Part shown: in pieces, positions 53,159 to 62,606 of the stretch | Layout of the letters: each line of letters starts with the position of its first letter | Position numbering within the stretch: the first letter of the stretch is position 1 | Origin: Sporocytophaga sp. | Lineage (GTDB): Bacteria; Bacteroidota; Bacteroidia; Cytophagales; Cytophagaceae | Direction: 5' to 3' | NCBI RefSeq assembly: GCF_017745095.1 | Contig: NZ_JAGHZZ010000008.1 | Coordinates: 1-64,000 of the forward strand | DNA length: 64,000 nucleotides | The notes under the pieces: model-generated | Told to the model about the DNA's origin: nothing | The model's input: the letters and a program-made list of their open reading frames with translations, nothing else | Databases searched by the model: none | Made by a program: the position numbers and the translations under genes

Positions 53159-54265
53159 TTAAAATCTTCTGCCCTTCCATTCGATTTTACCGGGCTTCAG
53201 GTAATATAATAAAGTTAATAATGAAACAAATCCGGTATAAAATTCATAAATGACAATGTACTTCCACAAAGGAAATTTATAATCAAGCTTTTTATACACT
53301 CTGTTAATAAATGAATACTGCAATAACAATTTGCCTGACCAAACCAGAGTTGCAAAGTTGGGTACAATAAACATTGTGACTAAAATGACAGGGAAAAACA
53401 AGGATTGCAATAAAAGCAATGTGGACAGCACAACAGGTATTTTTACGGCTCCGTGCATCCATCTCCTCCTTTGATTTAACAATCTTTTTAAGCTATCAAG
53501 AGGTTTGGAAAATGCTAGCACTCCAGGTCCCATGAGTTGTTGATAATCATAACCAAGATCCAGAGTAGCCTTAAAAAGTTCGAAATCTTCCGTAACTGAA
53601 AATGGAATGTTTTCATATCCTCCTGTTTCTTCATAAACCCTGCGAGGAATCATCATGTTATTTCCAACGGCAGAAACCGGAATGTTTTGATCAGATACGG
53701 CTTTAACCATTCCAAATGCATGCATCCACTCCATGCTTTGAAGTTTTGCAAATAGAGTCTCCCCTTTAATCATCGTAACACCTGAGACCGTTCCTGATGA
53801 TTTTTTATAATTGCCAAGCATTTCTTTAACCCAATTTTCAGGTATTGAAATATCAGCATCTGTTATAAAAAGATATTCACCATTCGCCTTTCTTGCAAGC
53901 TGTGCAAGCACATTGGCTTTGCCTTTAGCCTGGCCAACATTTTCTGTAATATCTAATAACTTGAATTTCTTGTGAGTTTTTATAAACTCCAGTATTATAG
54001 ACCTGGTGTTATCTTCAGATCTATCATTACCAATCAGCACTTCAAATTTATCTTCAGGATAATCCATGGAGGCAAGTGCCTTTAAACATTCACCTATATT
54101 ATCTTCCTCATTACGAGCAGCAACTAACACAGACACCAGAGGTTTGTCACTTAGTGGAGGATTAGATATGTATGGTTTTAACCTTTCAAAAAAAACAAAA
54201 AGGAAAAGTATATATATAAAGTAAATGAGGAAATAAATTAACAGAACAGCTAAAAGGATTTTCAT
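53159..54265 (-). CDS. Family 2 glycosyltransferase (membrane)
   Basis: This encodes 368 residues. An N-terminal membrane helix (1-25) is followed by a GT-A domain with VSVLVAARNEEDNIGECL, LIGNDRSEDNT, the TDADISIPENW metal motif and QRRRWMHG (QxxRW acceptor). Two to three C-terminal helices follow. It resembles processive or membrane GT2 enzymes that build exopolysaccharides. It overlaps the deacetylase gene by 4 bases. Confidence 0.92.
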   Translation of the reverse strand: MKILLAVLLIYFLIYFIYILFLFVFFERLKPYISNPPLSDKPLVSVLVAARNEEDNIGECLKALASMDYPEDKFEVLIGNDRSEDNTRSIILEFIKTHKKFKLLDITENVGQAKGKANVLAQLARKANGEYLFITDADISIPENWVKEMLGNYKKSSGTVSGVTMIKGETLFAKLQSMEWMHAFGMVKAVSDQNIPVSAVGNNMMIPRRVYEETGGYENIPFSVTEDFELFKATLDLGYDYQQLMGPGVLAFSKPLDSLKRLLNQRRRWMHGAVKIPVVLSTLLLLQSLFFPVILVTMFIVPNFATLVWSGKLLLQYSFINRVYKKLDYKFPLWKYIVIYEFYTGFVSLLTLLYYLKPGKIEWKGRRF

Positions 54266-54909
54266 AAGGTCTTAAATTCAAAACCTTTGGACAAAAAATA
54301 TTCTATGTACCGAGGAAGTACATATTTCATATTCTTGCTTGCTTTGATACTATCATGAAAAATCACAATTGATCCTGGAGTTGAGTATTTAATAGATTTA
54401 GCAAGACATTCCTCTTCTTTCAGATTTTGATCATAATCACCAGTGAGCACGTTCCACATTATTATTTCGTAAGACTTTTGAAGTTCTTTAGCCTGAGAAC
54501 TTTTTATCTTTCCATAAGGTGGTCTGAATAATTTTTTAACCGAGCCTAGATCTATTCCTACTTCTCTTTTAACCTCATCAATTACAGCCTGACAGCTTGC
54601 TATATTGTTAAAATATTTTTCATTCTCATTTTTCCATCCATTAAGATGATTAAAAGTATGATTGCCTGCAACGTGTCCTCTTTTAATAATGTCCTTTAAC
54701 AAATGAGGATACTTTCTAACATTATCACCTACACAAAAAAAAGTAGCTTTAACATTCCATTTGTCTAATTCATCAAGTACAAACTCCGTAGCATCAGGCA
54801 CTGGACCGTCGTCAAAGGTCAGAAAAAGCTCGTTACCTTTTACTTTTTTCTTCCAGACCAAAGATGGATACAATAGTTGAAATGCCCAAGTGTAGTTATT
54901 GAAATACAT
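54262..54909 (-). CDS. Polysaccharide deacetylase (NodB-like)
   Basis: This encodes 215 residues of a carbohydrate esterase 4 domain. Motifs: LFLTFDDGPVPDA (catalytic Asp pair), GHVAGNHTFNH (metal His), FRPPYGK and IVIFHDS. No signal peptide is visible, unusual for an enzyme that acts on exported polymer, so it may work on lipid-linked or cytoplasmic sugar or use the N-terminal helix. It lies between GT1 and GT2 genes and probably deacetylates the same glycan. Confidence 0.9.
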   Translation of the reverse strand: MYFNNYTWAFQLLYPSLVWKKKVKGNELFLTFDDGPVPDATEFVLDELDKWNVKATFFCVGDNVRKYPHLLKDIIKRGHVAGNHTFNHLNGWKNENEKYFNNIASCQAVIDEVKREVGIDLGSVKKLFRPPYGKIKSSQAKELQKSYEIIMWNVLTGDYDQNLKEEECLAKSIKYSTPGSIVIFHDSIKASKNMKYVLPRYIEYFLSKGFEFKTL

Positions 54910-54913
54910 AAGT

Positions 54914-56041
54914 TTAAGCTAAGCATTTTTCTACAGACTTCCAGAATAATTCTGCTGAAGTATCCCAACTATACCTTTCACAATTCACTCTCCCTTTCTC
55001 AATGAGCTTTTGTCGCTTTCCCTGATCGAAAGCCATCTGAGATAGACCTTCAGCAATTGAACTAACCGAATATGGATCTACAAGTATTGCAGAATCACCT
55101 GCTACCTCTGGCATGCTGGTCACATTTGATGTAATAACAGGGCAGTCACATTTTTGAGCTTCTAAAATCGGAATACCAAAGCCTTCAATAAAAGGAACAT
55201 AAGTGAGTGCCAATGCCGCCCCCAATAGATGACGGTATTCTTCATTACTCACTCTGCCGGTGAATATGACATCATCTTTAAAAGGATTACTCTCTAATGT
55301 TTCAAATATTTCCTTGGTTCCCCATCCTTTCCGGCCAACGATCATCAGCTTTGTATCATTGGGCGTTTTAGATTTGAATTCAGCAAAAGCCTTAAGTAGA
55401 TTTATGATATTTTTTCTTGGATGCAGAGCTCCAACAAAAATAAAATAAGGCTTGCCTTTACTATATGTTTTTCTGCATTCCTCCTGTTTTGAAAGGGCGA
55501 TAGGATGGAACTTTTCACCATTAGCAGCATTCCCGACAACGTCTATTTGATCAGGATCAATCTTATATAATTTAGAAATATCCTGTTTGGAAAATTCCGA
55601 AACTGAAATTATCCTGGAAGCTTTTCTTGCGTACCTGGGACCAAACCACTTAAGGTATTTATAGATAAGATAACTGAGACCTCCCCTTGTGTGCTCATAT
55701 GCTAGATCATGTATTACAATCAGGGAAGGCGTATGAGAGCTCAAGGAATTAAAGCCATCTGTAGAAATAAACAGATCACATTTTTCTTCTTTTAAAGCTT
55801 TCGGAACTGCCAGTTCAAACCACCAGAACCAGAGGAATGGATGCCTGGCCGGAGGGAAAAGCTGAATGGGTTTTATATTATCTGCAAATAAAAATTGCTT
55901 ATGAAATGGTCGGTCAAACAAGAATATAAATTCATGTTCAGGATGATTCTTAACCATTCTTTGTAAAACTTCAAATGTGAAAGTACCAATTCCCTCAAGT
56001 TTATCTTTTAAGAGGAATCTTGTATTTACGGCTATTTTCAA
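54914..56041 (-). CDS. Family 1/4 glycosyltransferase
   Basis: This encodes 375 residues, GT-B fold. N-terminal GIGTFTFEVLQRM, LIVIHDLAYEHTRGG and SVSEFSKQD; C-terminal YFIFVGALHPRKNIINLLKAF, LMIVGRKGWG and PFIEGFGIPILEAQKCDCPVI (nucleotide-sugar site). It is probably a mannosyl- or related retaining transferase in the polysaccharide cluster. It starts 15 bp after the flippase gene stop. Confidence 0.93.
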   Translation of the reverse strand: MKIAVNTRFLLKDKLEGIGTFTFEVLQRMVKNHPEHEFIFLFDRPFHKQFLFADNIKPIQLFPPARHPFLWFWWFELAVPKALKEEKCDLFISTDGFNSLSSHTPSLIVIHDLAYEHTRGGLSYLIYKYLKWFGPRYARKASRIISVSEFSKQDISKLYKIDPDQIDVVGNAANGEKFHPIALSKQEECRKTYSKGKPYFIFVGALHPRKNIINLLKAFAEFKSKTPNDTKLMIVGRKGWGTKEIFETLESNPFKDDVIFTGRVSNEEYRHLLGAALALTYVPFIEGFGIPILEAQKCDCPVITSNVTSMPEVAGDSAILVDPYSVSSIAEGLSQMAFDQGKRQKLIEKGRVNCERYSWDTSAELFWKSVEKCLA

Positions 56042-56056
56042 GTTTATTATTCCTTT

Positions 56057-57418
56057 CTACTTATACTCCAGCATTGTGTGTTTGAACCCACAGACTAAAG
56101 AATATATAACTGTTATTATAACGGACATAATACCTGCTAAAATCCAATTCAGATCATAATACCTGCACATTGCAAACATTATCACTAAAAGAATCAAAAG
56201 TATCGACAGTTTGAATAAAAGTTTCCAGGGAACATTTATGTCGGTACTTGTTCCAGTAAAGATAAAAGCAAATACACACAATATGAATGTTGATATTACA
56301 GTAATCCACGCGGAAGCAATAACACCATAAGTGGGTACTATCATAAAATTAAGCAGAATATTCAAAACTACACTGATTACAATAGAGATATTGACAATTT
56401 TCACATATCCCATTGCATTCAGGTAAGTTGAGTAAATATTAAAGAAACCATTTAATAATAAGGAAATAAACAGAATTCTTAGCAATTCTTGAATCACCAT
56501 CAATTCAGATTCAGAACTGTTATTAAGGAAATACACCAAAACTTCAGGATAAAAGAAAACAAATGAAGCTGCTAGAATAACTGGAATTGCTGCAATCAGC
56601 TGAGCAGCATTAAATAACTTTTGCACCTGCTGATTGTCTTCTTTATAAAATGGAAATCTTGCAAAAAATATTGGCATAATAATCCAAATATACATCATGG
56701 TCGCATCCAGCCATCTGTATGCGGCAGCATATAACCCCGTAGGAGTCGTTCCTAGCAACCGCTCCAAAAGAACCTGATCAATTTTATCATTTACAGAATA
56801 TAACACTGCCATTGAGGCAAACGGCAGGCTGCTGACAATTATATCTTTAATTTTTACCCAATTAAATGTCAGGTGCATTCTTCCAATAACTTTTTTCAGA
56901 AAATGATAGCCCATTCCAACAGTAAATACAGCAGATAGTAATCTGGCTGCAATAAAACTTTCCAATGAGATTTTCGAAAAAATAACCAACAAAAAAGTAA
57001 ATAAGGCTAATAGTAATTTATCCAAAATTCCCAAATAACTATCCAGATAAAATTCTTGCTTTCCCTGTAAAATTGCTTTTCCATAGAGGATAAATTGCAA
57101 CAAGGAATTTGTGAGTGACAGAAAAAAAAGAAAAATCAGTTGTTCATTTTTATACCCCCATAAATAACCAAGAAATGTGCAAGCAATTGGAAATATTATA
57201 GTCAGGATAATTTTAAACAAAGTGACTTGAGAAAACAGTGACACAGTCTCAGAAGAATTTCGAGCAATTGATTTCGTCACATAATAATTAATCCCAAAAT
57301 CTGTTAAAATCAAAAATATAAACCCGAAGGAGAAGAGTGCAGAATATAAACCATAATCTTCATGACCGATTTTATTTTGAACCAGATTTTCCAAAATTAT
57401 CCAAATCGGTTTGATCAT
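56057..57418 (-). CDS. Oligosaccharide flippase (Wzx/MOP family)
   Basis: From the ATG at 57418 the protein has 453 residues and about 12-13 membrane helices, with VQNKIGHEDYGLYSALFSFGF and later SVNDKIDQVLLERLLGTTPTG loops typical of the MOP flippase fold. The protein moves lipid-linked repeat units across the inner membrane. The frame stays open upstream and encodes ISKVFKNIGLSVFLNI, which completes the first helix, so the true start is probably further upstream at a non-canonical ATT or ATC near 57466-57469. It converges on the GT1 gene and diverges from the chain-length gene. Confidence 0.88.
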   Translation of the reverse strand: MIKPIWIILENLVQNKIGHEDYGLYSALFSFGFIFLILTDFGINYYVTKSIARNSSETVSLFSQVTLFKIILTIIFPIACTFLGYLWGYKNEQLIFLFFLSLTNSLLQFILYGKAILQGKQEFYLDSYLGILDKLLLALFTFLLVIFSKISLESFIAARLLSAVFTVGMGYHFLKKVIGRMHLTFNWVKIKDIIVSSLPFASMAVLYSVNDKIDQVLLERLLGTTPTGLYAAAYRWLDATMMYIWIIMPIFFARFPFYKEDNQQVQKLFNAAQLIAAIPVILAASFVFFYPEVLVYFLNNSSESELMVIQELLRILFISLLLNGFFNIYSTYLNAMGYVKIVNISIVISVVLNILLNFMIVPTYGVIASAWITVISTFILCVFAFIFTGTSTDINVPWKLLFKLSILLILLVIMFAMCRYYDLNWILAGIMSVIITVIYSLVCGFKHTMLEYK

Positions 57419-57561
57419 GATATTCAGAAAAACCGAAAGGCCGATGTTTTTAAATACTTTACTGATAATCGTTAAATTTTTCCCACTTAAAACTAAATAA
57501 ATCGTAACAATTTTATCAAAATTATATAATTTTAAACTTTAATATTTTTAAAATTCATTTA

Positions 57562-58422
57562 ATGAAAGAGAATAATTTCAATTTATTAAGCTTTGGGGAT
57601 GTTATAAAAAGGTGGAAAAAACTGATTATAGGAGCATTCCTCTTAAGTTTGGTAGTCAGCACTATAGTTGCCTTTTTACTTCCCGTATATTACAAATCAG
57701 TAGTAATTTTCTATCCATTTGATCCACGTTCTTACGATCCAAGATTTGCATTAGTTAAGAGTCCAGGATTTGGTATATATGCAGGAGAACAAGAGGTTGA
57801 GAGAATACTTGCAGTTGGGGAATCCAGGGAATTGGCTTTTTATATGATTGAAAAGTTTAATCTATATCAGAGATACAATATCAAAAAATCTGAAGCAAAG
57901 GCAGAAAAAAGGGTATTTGATGAATTTATGAATCAAGTAACAATCAAAAAAACGCCTTTAGCCGGTGGACTAGAAGTAATTGTATTTGACAAGGATGCGA
58001 AAATCGCAGCGGATATGGCAAATGAAATCATTAAGTTTATAGATAAAAAAAACAGAGAGCCTATTTCTATCATCAACAACCAAATTCTAAGAGGATATTT
58101 GAAAAGTCAGGAGGAGAAAGTAAAAGATATTCAAAAACTAATTGAAAACCTTAAACCTAATCAAAATTATACAGCATTCAATACTGACTTTCTTGCGAAC
58201 GAATACATTTACAACTATACTAAGCTCTCTGATGTACAGCAAGAATTAAAAGTTTTGGATGAAAAAATCGAAACACTTTATATTCTGGAGCCTGCTAAAC
58301 CAGCTTTAGACAAAGCAAAACCAATAAAAGCTCTTGTTATTTTAATTGGGGTGGTTGGTTCTATGATAATAATATTTATTATTATCTCAATTGCTGAATC
58401 ATTTTCAAAAAGAGAAGGTTAA
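57562..58422 (+). CDS. Polysaccharide chain-length determinant (Wzz-like)
   Basis: This encodes 286 residues. Two membrane helices (about 20-40 and 255-280) flank a periplasmic alpha/beta region with a coiled coil (about 190-240). The N-terminus FGDVIKRWKKLIIGAF fits Wzz/PCP proteins. It lacks a C-terminal tyrosine-kinase domain, so it is a PCP-1-like or split PCP-2 protein controlling polymer length. It starts the plus-strand pair with the ligase gene. Confidence 0.88.
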   Translation: MKENNFNLLSFGDVIKRWKKLIIGAFLLSLVVSTIVAFLLPVYYKSVVIFYPFDPRSYDPRFALVKSPGFGIYAGEQEVERILAVGESRELAFYMIEKFNLYQRYNIKKSEAKAEKRVFDEFMNQVTIKKTPLAGGLEVIVFDKDAKIAADMANEIIKFIDKKNREPISIINNQILRGYLKSQEEKVKDIQKLIENLKPNQNYTAFNTDFLANEYIYNYTKLSDVQQELKVLDEKIETLYILEPAKPALDKAKPIKALVILIGVVGSMIIIFIIISIAESFSKREG

Positions 58423-58427
58423 TTCAA

Positions 58428-59870
58428 TTGAACTCATTACCTACATTAGCAAGGCCCCTTCTGATTTCATTCTCCATCCTAATATTACTGTGTGGGATAT
58501 CAGCAATTTGCTTTCAAAACGTCTTAGTATTGTTAATTCCAGTGCTATGTGCCTTTGGACTCTTCTGCTTTTATGATTATGAGCTAGTTTATTATGTATT
58601 AATATTTTTTCTCCCTTTATCTAAAGAATTTCCTATTATCGGAAACAGCAATCTAAGCCTTCCTTCTGAAGGTTTAATACTTGTTCTTGCGTTCATCTAT
58701 ATTATCTCCCTTCTATTTCAGAAAAATTATGACCTTGGACTACTTAAAGATCCAATGATAATAATTCTTTTACTTCTTTATTGCTGGGCAGTTTTTGAGT
58801 ATCCATTCTCCATTGACAAATTAAAAACGATCAAATACATCATAGCCAAAACTGTTTATTATCTAGTCTTTCTGTTTTTAACTTTTTCAATTATCAGATC
58901 AAAAAGAGATCTCAAAAAATTTATATATGCATATACAGGAGGTTTATTTATAGGTGTTTTTTTCACTATCATTCTCCATGCAATAGATGGTTTTTCATTT
59001 GAAAATATTAATTACATATCTTCAATTATTTTTGTCAACCACGTTTATTATGCTACTGTAATAGGGATTGGAATACCGTTAACTTGGTTTTTAATGAAAA
59101 CAACTCCAAAGTTTTCTATTAAACAAACACTCTATCTGAAATTCATCCTGTTTCTGTTTTTATTTGCTCTTATCACTTCCTATACAAGAGGCTCCTGGTT
59201 GGCATTGATTATTTGCATTATTTTTTATCAATTAATGAATTACAGAAAAGTAACCTTGGTTATAGCCATGTCAGTAATTTTAGTCATTAGCTCGGTTGCT
59301 TATTTATTTACTAATGACAATTACCTTGATTTTGCATCTGATTATACTACTACAATATTTCATGAAGGTGATATTGAAGGACATCTTGCAGCTACTTATT
59401 CAATGAAAGATGTTTCAGGTATGGAAAGAGTATACAGATGGGTGGCGGGTGCAAATATGGTAAAGGAGAAACCTATTATGGGATCCGGACCTGGCACTTT
59501 CTATCCTGAATATAAAAAATTTGCCATTGATCGATTCAGGACTTATGTAAGTGACAATCCGGAACAATCAACTACACATAATAATTTTCTTTTATTTCTT
59601 ACAGAACAAGGGTTAGTTGGATTTTTCCTTTTTGCATCTCTTGTGATCATGGTTTTCATTAGAGGAAGTAAAATTTATAATGAAACTTCAGACCCTGATC
59701 TAAAACATCTAACTGCAGGGTTTTACCTAGCATTTACTTCCATAGTAATATGTATGATTTTTTCGGATTTTACGGAAAGTGATAAGGTAGGTTCATTCTT
59801 CCTTGTTTCAATCACCATTCTTGCAAAAATCAATCAGTGGAATAAAGAAGGTCAGGTTAAAAGCCTCTGA
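58428..59870 (+). CDS. O-antigen ligase / polymerase family membrane protein
   Basis: This encodes 480 residues with about 12 membrane helices. It starts at TTG 58428; no in-frame ATG exists near the first helix. A large periplasmic loop (about 310-390) with VYRWVAGANMVKEKPIMGSGPGTFYPE and THNNFLLFLTEQGLVG matches the Wzy_C/WaaL signature. It ligates or polymerises O-antigen or exopolysaccharide units. Its 3' end overlaps the convergent SpoIIE gene by 14 bases. Confidence 0.9.
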   Translation: MNSLPTLARPLLISFSILILLCGISAICFQNVLVLLIPVLCAFGLFCFYDYELVYYVLIFFLPLSKEFPIIGNSNLSLPSEGLILVLAFIYIISLLFQKNYDLGLLKDPMIIILLLLYCWAVFEYPFSIDKLKTIKYIIAKTVYYLVFLFLTFSIIRSKRDLKKFIYAYTGGLFIGVFFTIILHAIDGFSFENINYISSIIFVNHVYYATVIGIGIPLTWFLMKTTPKFSIKQTLYLKFILFLFLFALITSYTRGSWLALIICIIFYQLMNYRKVTLVIAMSVILVISSVAYLFTNDNYLDFASDYTTTIFHEGDIEGHLAATYSMKDVSGMERVYRWVAGANMVKEKPIMGSGPGTFYPEYKKFAIDRFRTYVSDNPEQSTTHNNFLLFLTEQGLVGFFLFASLVIMVFIRGSKIYNETSDPDLKHLTAGFYLAFTSIVICMIFSDFTESDKVGSFFLVSITILAKINQWNKEGQVKSL

Positions 59871-61092
59871 TTTTACAAGACACAAAGGTAATATCATCAG
59901 GGAATGCTATTTTTCCTTTGAATGCATTCAGTTCTTCCATAAGCTTTTTATGTATGACCTGATTTTCATGAGTTGTGTTTTCTCTTAACAATTGAACAAA
60001 TCGTTCCATACCAAACTCTTCTTCATCTATATTTGATGTTTCCGTCACACCATCCGTATACAAAAATAACAACGAGTTTTCTTTTATTTCCAGGATTTCC
60101 TCACTAAGGAATGGGAGATCTTCAAAAATGCCTAAGATAGTTGTGCCACTGTCCAGGGTTTCAGGATTTCCGTCCTGAATAATAATAGCAGGATTATGAC
60201 CGGCATTAATATATCTTGCCTTCTTGTGTTTCAGATCTACAATCATGGCAAAAAAAGTAATAAACCTTTCCCCTCTTGCATTCAGACGAGTAATGTAATT
60301 AAGCTCTGTGATAATCTTTTTAAGATCTGATGTTTGCCTTAACATCGTTCTCAAACAGGCCTGAAAATTGGACATTAAAAGTGCAGCAGGTATCCCCTTG
60401 CCAGATACATCAGCTACACAAATAAAAAATTCATCCTCTGTTAATTGTACATAATCGTAATAATCCCCTCCTATAGACTGATGTGGTAAGTAATCAGCTT
60501 CTATTACAACTCTTGTATTATCTGGAAGAGAGGTTGGAAAAAGATGTGATTGTACATCTCGGGCAATTTCAAGCTCCTTCCGGAAGGCTTCCTGTTGAAG
60601 TTCTTTTCTGGCAAGCTTTTTATTTTCAATTGCCACAGTAATAATATTGGCAAAAGTCTGAACGAAAGATACATCTGTATTTTCTTCACCAAGTTCAAGA
60701 CCTCCAATAAAGACAATAGCAAGCAATTGTGATTTATGCGCAACGGGAATCAGCAAATCAAATTCTGAAAACTGATTAGCTGTCTCTTCCAGTTTCGATA
60801 TTTTGCTAACGTTAAAAAAAGATTGATCTAATTCAATTGATTTAAAATTCGTTTTAGTACCATAGTTGACCTTACAACTCCATCCAGAATCAAAAACATA
60901 AAGGGCAAATTTCTTGATTTTAAGGTTGGCTATTAAAGTGAAGTAAAATATCTTATATAAAGATTCTTCAGGCAAGTTAAAATTAATTGCCTGAGTTACT
61001 TCAAGTAGAGAGTTTAACTCCAGCTGCTTTAGTTGCAGCGAGTTTTCCAAACCACTTTCTTTTTCACCATTTGACGGCGCTTTGGGGATCAT
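59857..61092 (-). CDS. GAF-domain PP2C/SpoIIE protein phosphatase
   Basis: This encodes 411 residues. A GAF-like sensor domain (about 30-170) is followed by a helical linker (ELQQEAFRKELEIARDVQSHLFP) and a SpoIIE/RsbU-type phosphatase domain (about 205-411) with IGGDYYDYVQL, CVADVSGKGIPAALLMS and LYTDGVTE and FPDDITFV metal motifs. RsbU-like enzymes dephosphorylate anti-sigma antagonists. No partner switch kinase is nearby. Its start lies 29 bp inside the permease gene, and no later Met is suitable. Confidence 0.92.
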   Translation of the reverse strand: MIPKAPSNGEKESGLENSLQLKQLELNSLLEVTQAINFNLPEESLYKIFYFTLIANLKIKKFALYVFDSGWSCKVNYGTKTNFKSIELDQSFFNVSKISKLEETANQFSEFDLLIPVAHKSQLLAIVFIGGLELGEENTDVSFVQTFANIITVAIENKKLARKELQQEAFRKELEIARDVQSHLFPTSLPDNTRVVIEADYLPHQSIGGDYYDYVQLTEDEFFICVADVSGKGIPAALLMSNFQACLRTMLRQTSDLKKIITELNYITRLNARGERFITFFAMIVDLKHKKARYINAGHNPAIIIQDGNPETLDSGTTILGIFEDLPFLSEEILEIKENSLLFLYTDGVTETSNIDEEEFGMERFVQLLRENTTHENQVIHKKLMEELNAFKGKIAFPDDITFVSCKIRGF

Positions 61093-62314
61093 ATGCGTCT
61101 CTTAAGCCGTTTCCGAATAAGTTAAAAGCCAAAACAAGAATACAAATACATAAACTAGGAAGTACCACCAGATAACCAGAATCTTTTGCGAGCATTGATC
61201 CATAACCTTCATTAACCATCATCCCCCAAGAAGGCATTGGAGGTTGTACTCCAAGACCAAGAAAACTTAACCCTGCCTCAATTAAGATAGCAGATGCAAA
61301 GTTCGCGGTAGCAATTACAATCAAAGGCCCAACAATATTGGGAAGGATATGCACAAATATTATTCTGAGATCACCAACTCCCAGCGCTTTTGCAGCTTCA
61401 ACGTAAAGTTTTTCCTTTAAGCTTAAAATCTGGCCTCTCACAACCCTTGCTACTTCAACCCACATCGTTAATCCTACTGCTACAAATGCAACCCAAACTC
61501 CTCTGCTTTGTAAAGCAAGGCTTATGGCAATAACAAGCATGATACTTGGAATAGACCACACTACTGTCATTAGCCACATTATAAACTTATCAGTTGTTCC
61601 GCCAAAAAAACCACTCAAGGCACCGAGAGTAACGCCCACCAAAATGGAAATTAATACAGAAATAAATCCTATAGAAAGTGAAATACGTGTCCCAAACAAT
61701 AACCTGCTTAGGATATCCCGACCTGCCTTATCTGTTCCCAACAGATACTTTCTTTTTTCAATATTATGGTCCAGAAAATCTCTTAACAGTTCCTCTTTTG
61801 TGATTTGAACCGTCTTTTCATTTAAATCAAGGTAAGTAATGACATCATCTTTTACAGAATAGTTGTAGACAGAATCAGGCTTAAGTTTCGGGGAAGTACC
61901 TACAAAAAGGTTCTTAGTAACAGCAACGATATCGGCAGATTCTGTTTCATCTTCTTTTCCAAAAAGGGAATAATAAACCTTAAGGTTTTTAATCTGATAA
62001 GAACTGACAGGTTGAATAATAAAATCACTTTCTTGTCCCATATACATCTTCTCCAGAAAATTCCCCCTCTCAATTTCTCTATTTTTCCTGAATTTCAACA
62101 AGGTACATTCAAACCCTATATGTTTCTTTTTAATAAGAGCGGAGCCGTCATTCGCATTAGGAGTATGATCAGGCATTATTAAATAACCAAGAATTGCAAT
62201 GATGTGAGCAAGAACAATAACTATAAATCCGGCAATTGCTGGCTTATTTTTCCATAGCCGCTTGCGAACATAATAAGAAGGTGTTTTAACGGTATTCTCT
62301 TTCGACTTAACCAC
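61064..62314 (-). CDS. ABC transporter permease, OppC/DppC type (orphan)
   Basis: This encodes 416 residues with six membrane helices in a DppC-like fold. The EAA loop is EAAKALGVGDLRIIFVHIL and the last helices have GLSFLGLGVQPPMPSWG. Between the first helix and the core there is a long extracytoplasmic insert (about 55-190), rich in charged residues and unusual for E. coli OppC (about 300 aa). No OppB, OppA or ATPase gene is in view. Peptide or nickel transport is inferred. Confidence 0.9.
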   Translation of the reverse strand: MVKSKENTVKTPSYYVRKRLWKNKPAIAGFIVIVLAHIIAILGYLIMPDHTPNANDGSALIKKKHIGFECTLLKFRKNREIERGNFLEKMYMGQESDFIIQPVSSYQIKNLKVYYSLFGKEDETESADIVAVTKNLFVGTSPKLKPDSVYNYSVKDDVITYLDLNEKTVQITKEELLRDFLDHNIEKRKYLLGTDKAGRDILSRLLFGTRISLSIGFISVLISILVGVTLGALSGFFGGTTDKFIMWLMTVVWSIPSIMLVIAISLALQSRGVWVAFVAVGLTMWVEVARVVRGQILSLKEKLYVEAAKALGVGDLRIIFVHILPNIVGPLIVIATANFASAILIEAGLSFLGLGVQPPMPSWGMMVNEGYGSMLAKDSGYLVVLPSLCICILVLAFNLFGNGLRDAYDPQSAVKW

Positions 62315-62315
62315 T

Positions 62316-62606
62316 TTATAAGGTGTTATGAGCTTTTAATCCTGCTTTGGTAGCTAGAAAATGGTAACTTTCGAATTGTCCCTTTGAAACTTCATCGGAT
62401 TCGACTTCATCTTCTGTGCCTTTGTAAAAAACTTTCACCCACCCTTTACGGAAAAGTTGCTCCAAATGATTCCTTAATTCTGAATCATCCATTGTTAAAT
62501 TTTTCAACAATTGGTCCAAGGTGCAAATAAAATAAAGCTCATCCAGAATGTCGTATTCTTGTGGTGTCAATTTCTCAGTTTTTAATATCTCTTCCTTTCC
62601 AAACAA
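62316..62606 (-). CDS. Small winged-helix-like protein
   Basis: This encodes 96 residues. It reads as a short helical bundle with EYDILDELYFICTLDQLLKN, then LRNHLEQLFRKGWVKVF, the look of a wHTH fold, and an acidic linker. I recognise no named family. It starts inside the GT2 gene (32-base overlap) and ends 1 bp before the permease start, so all three are co-transcribed. DNA binding is possible but not shown. Confidence 0.7.
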   Translation of the reverse strand: MFGKEEILKTEKLTPQEYDILDELYFICTLDQLLKNLTMDDSELRNHLEQLFRKGWVKVFYKGTEDEVESDEVSKGQFESYHFLATKAGLKAHNTL

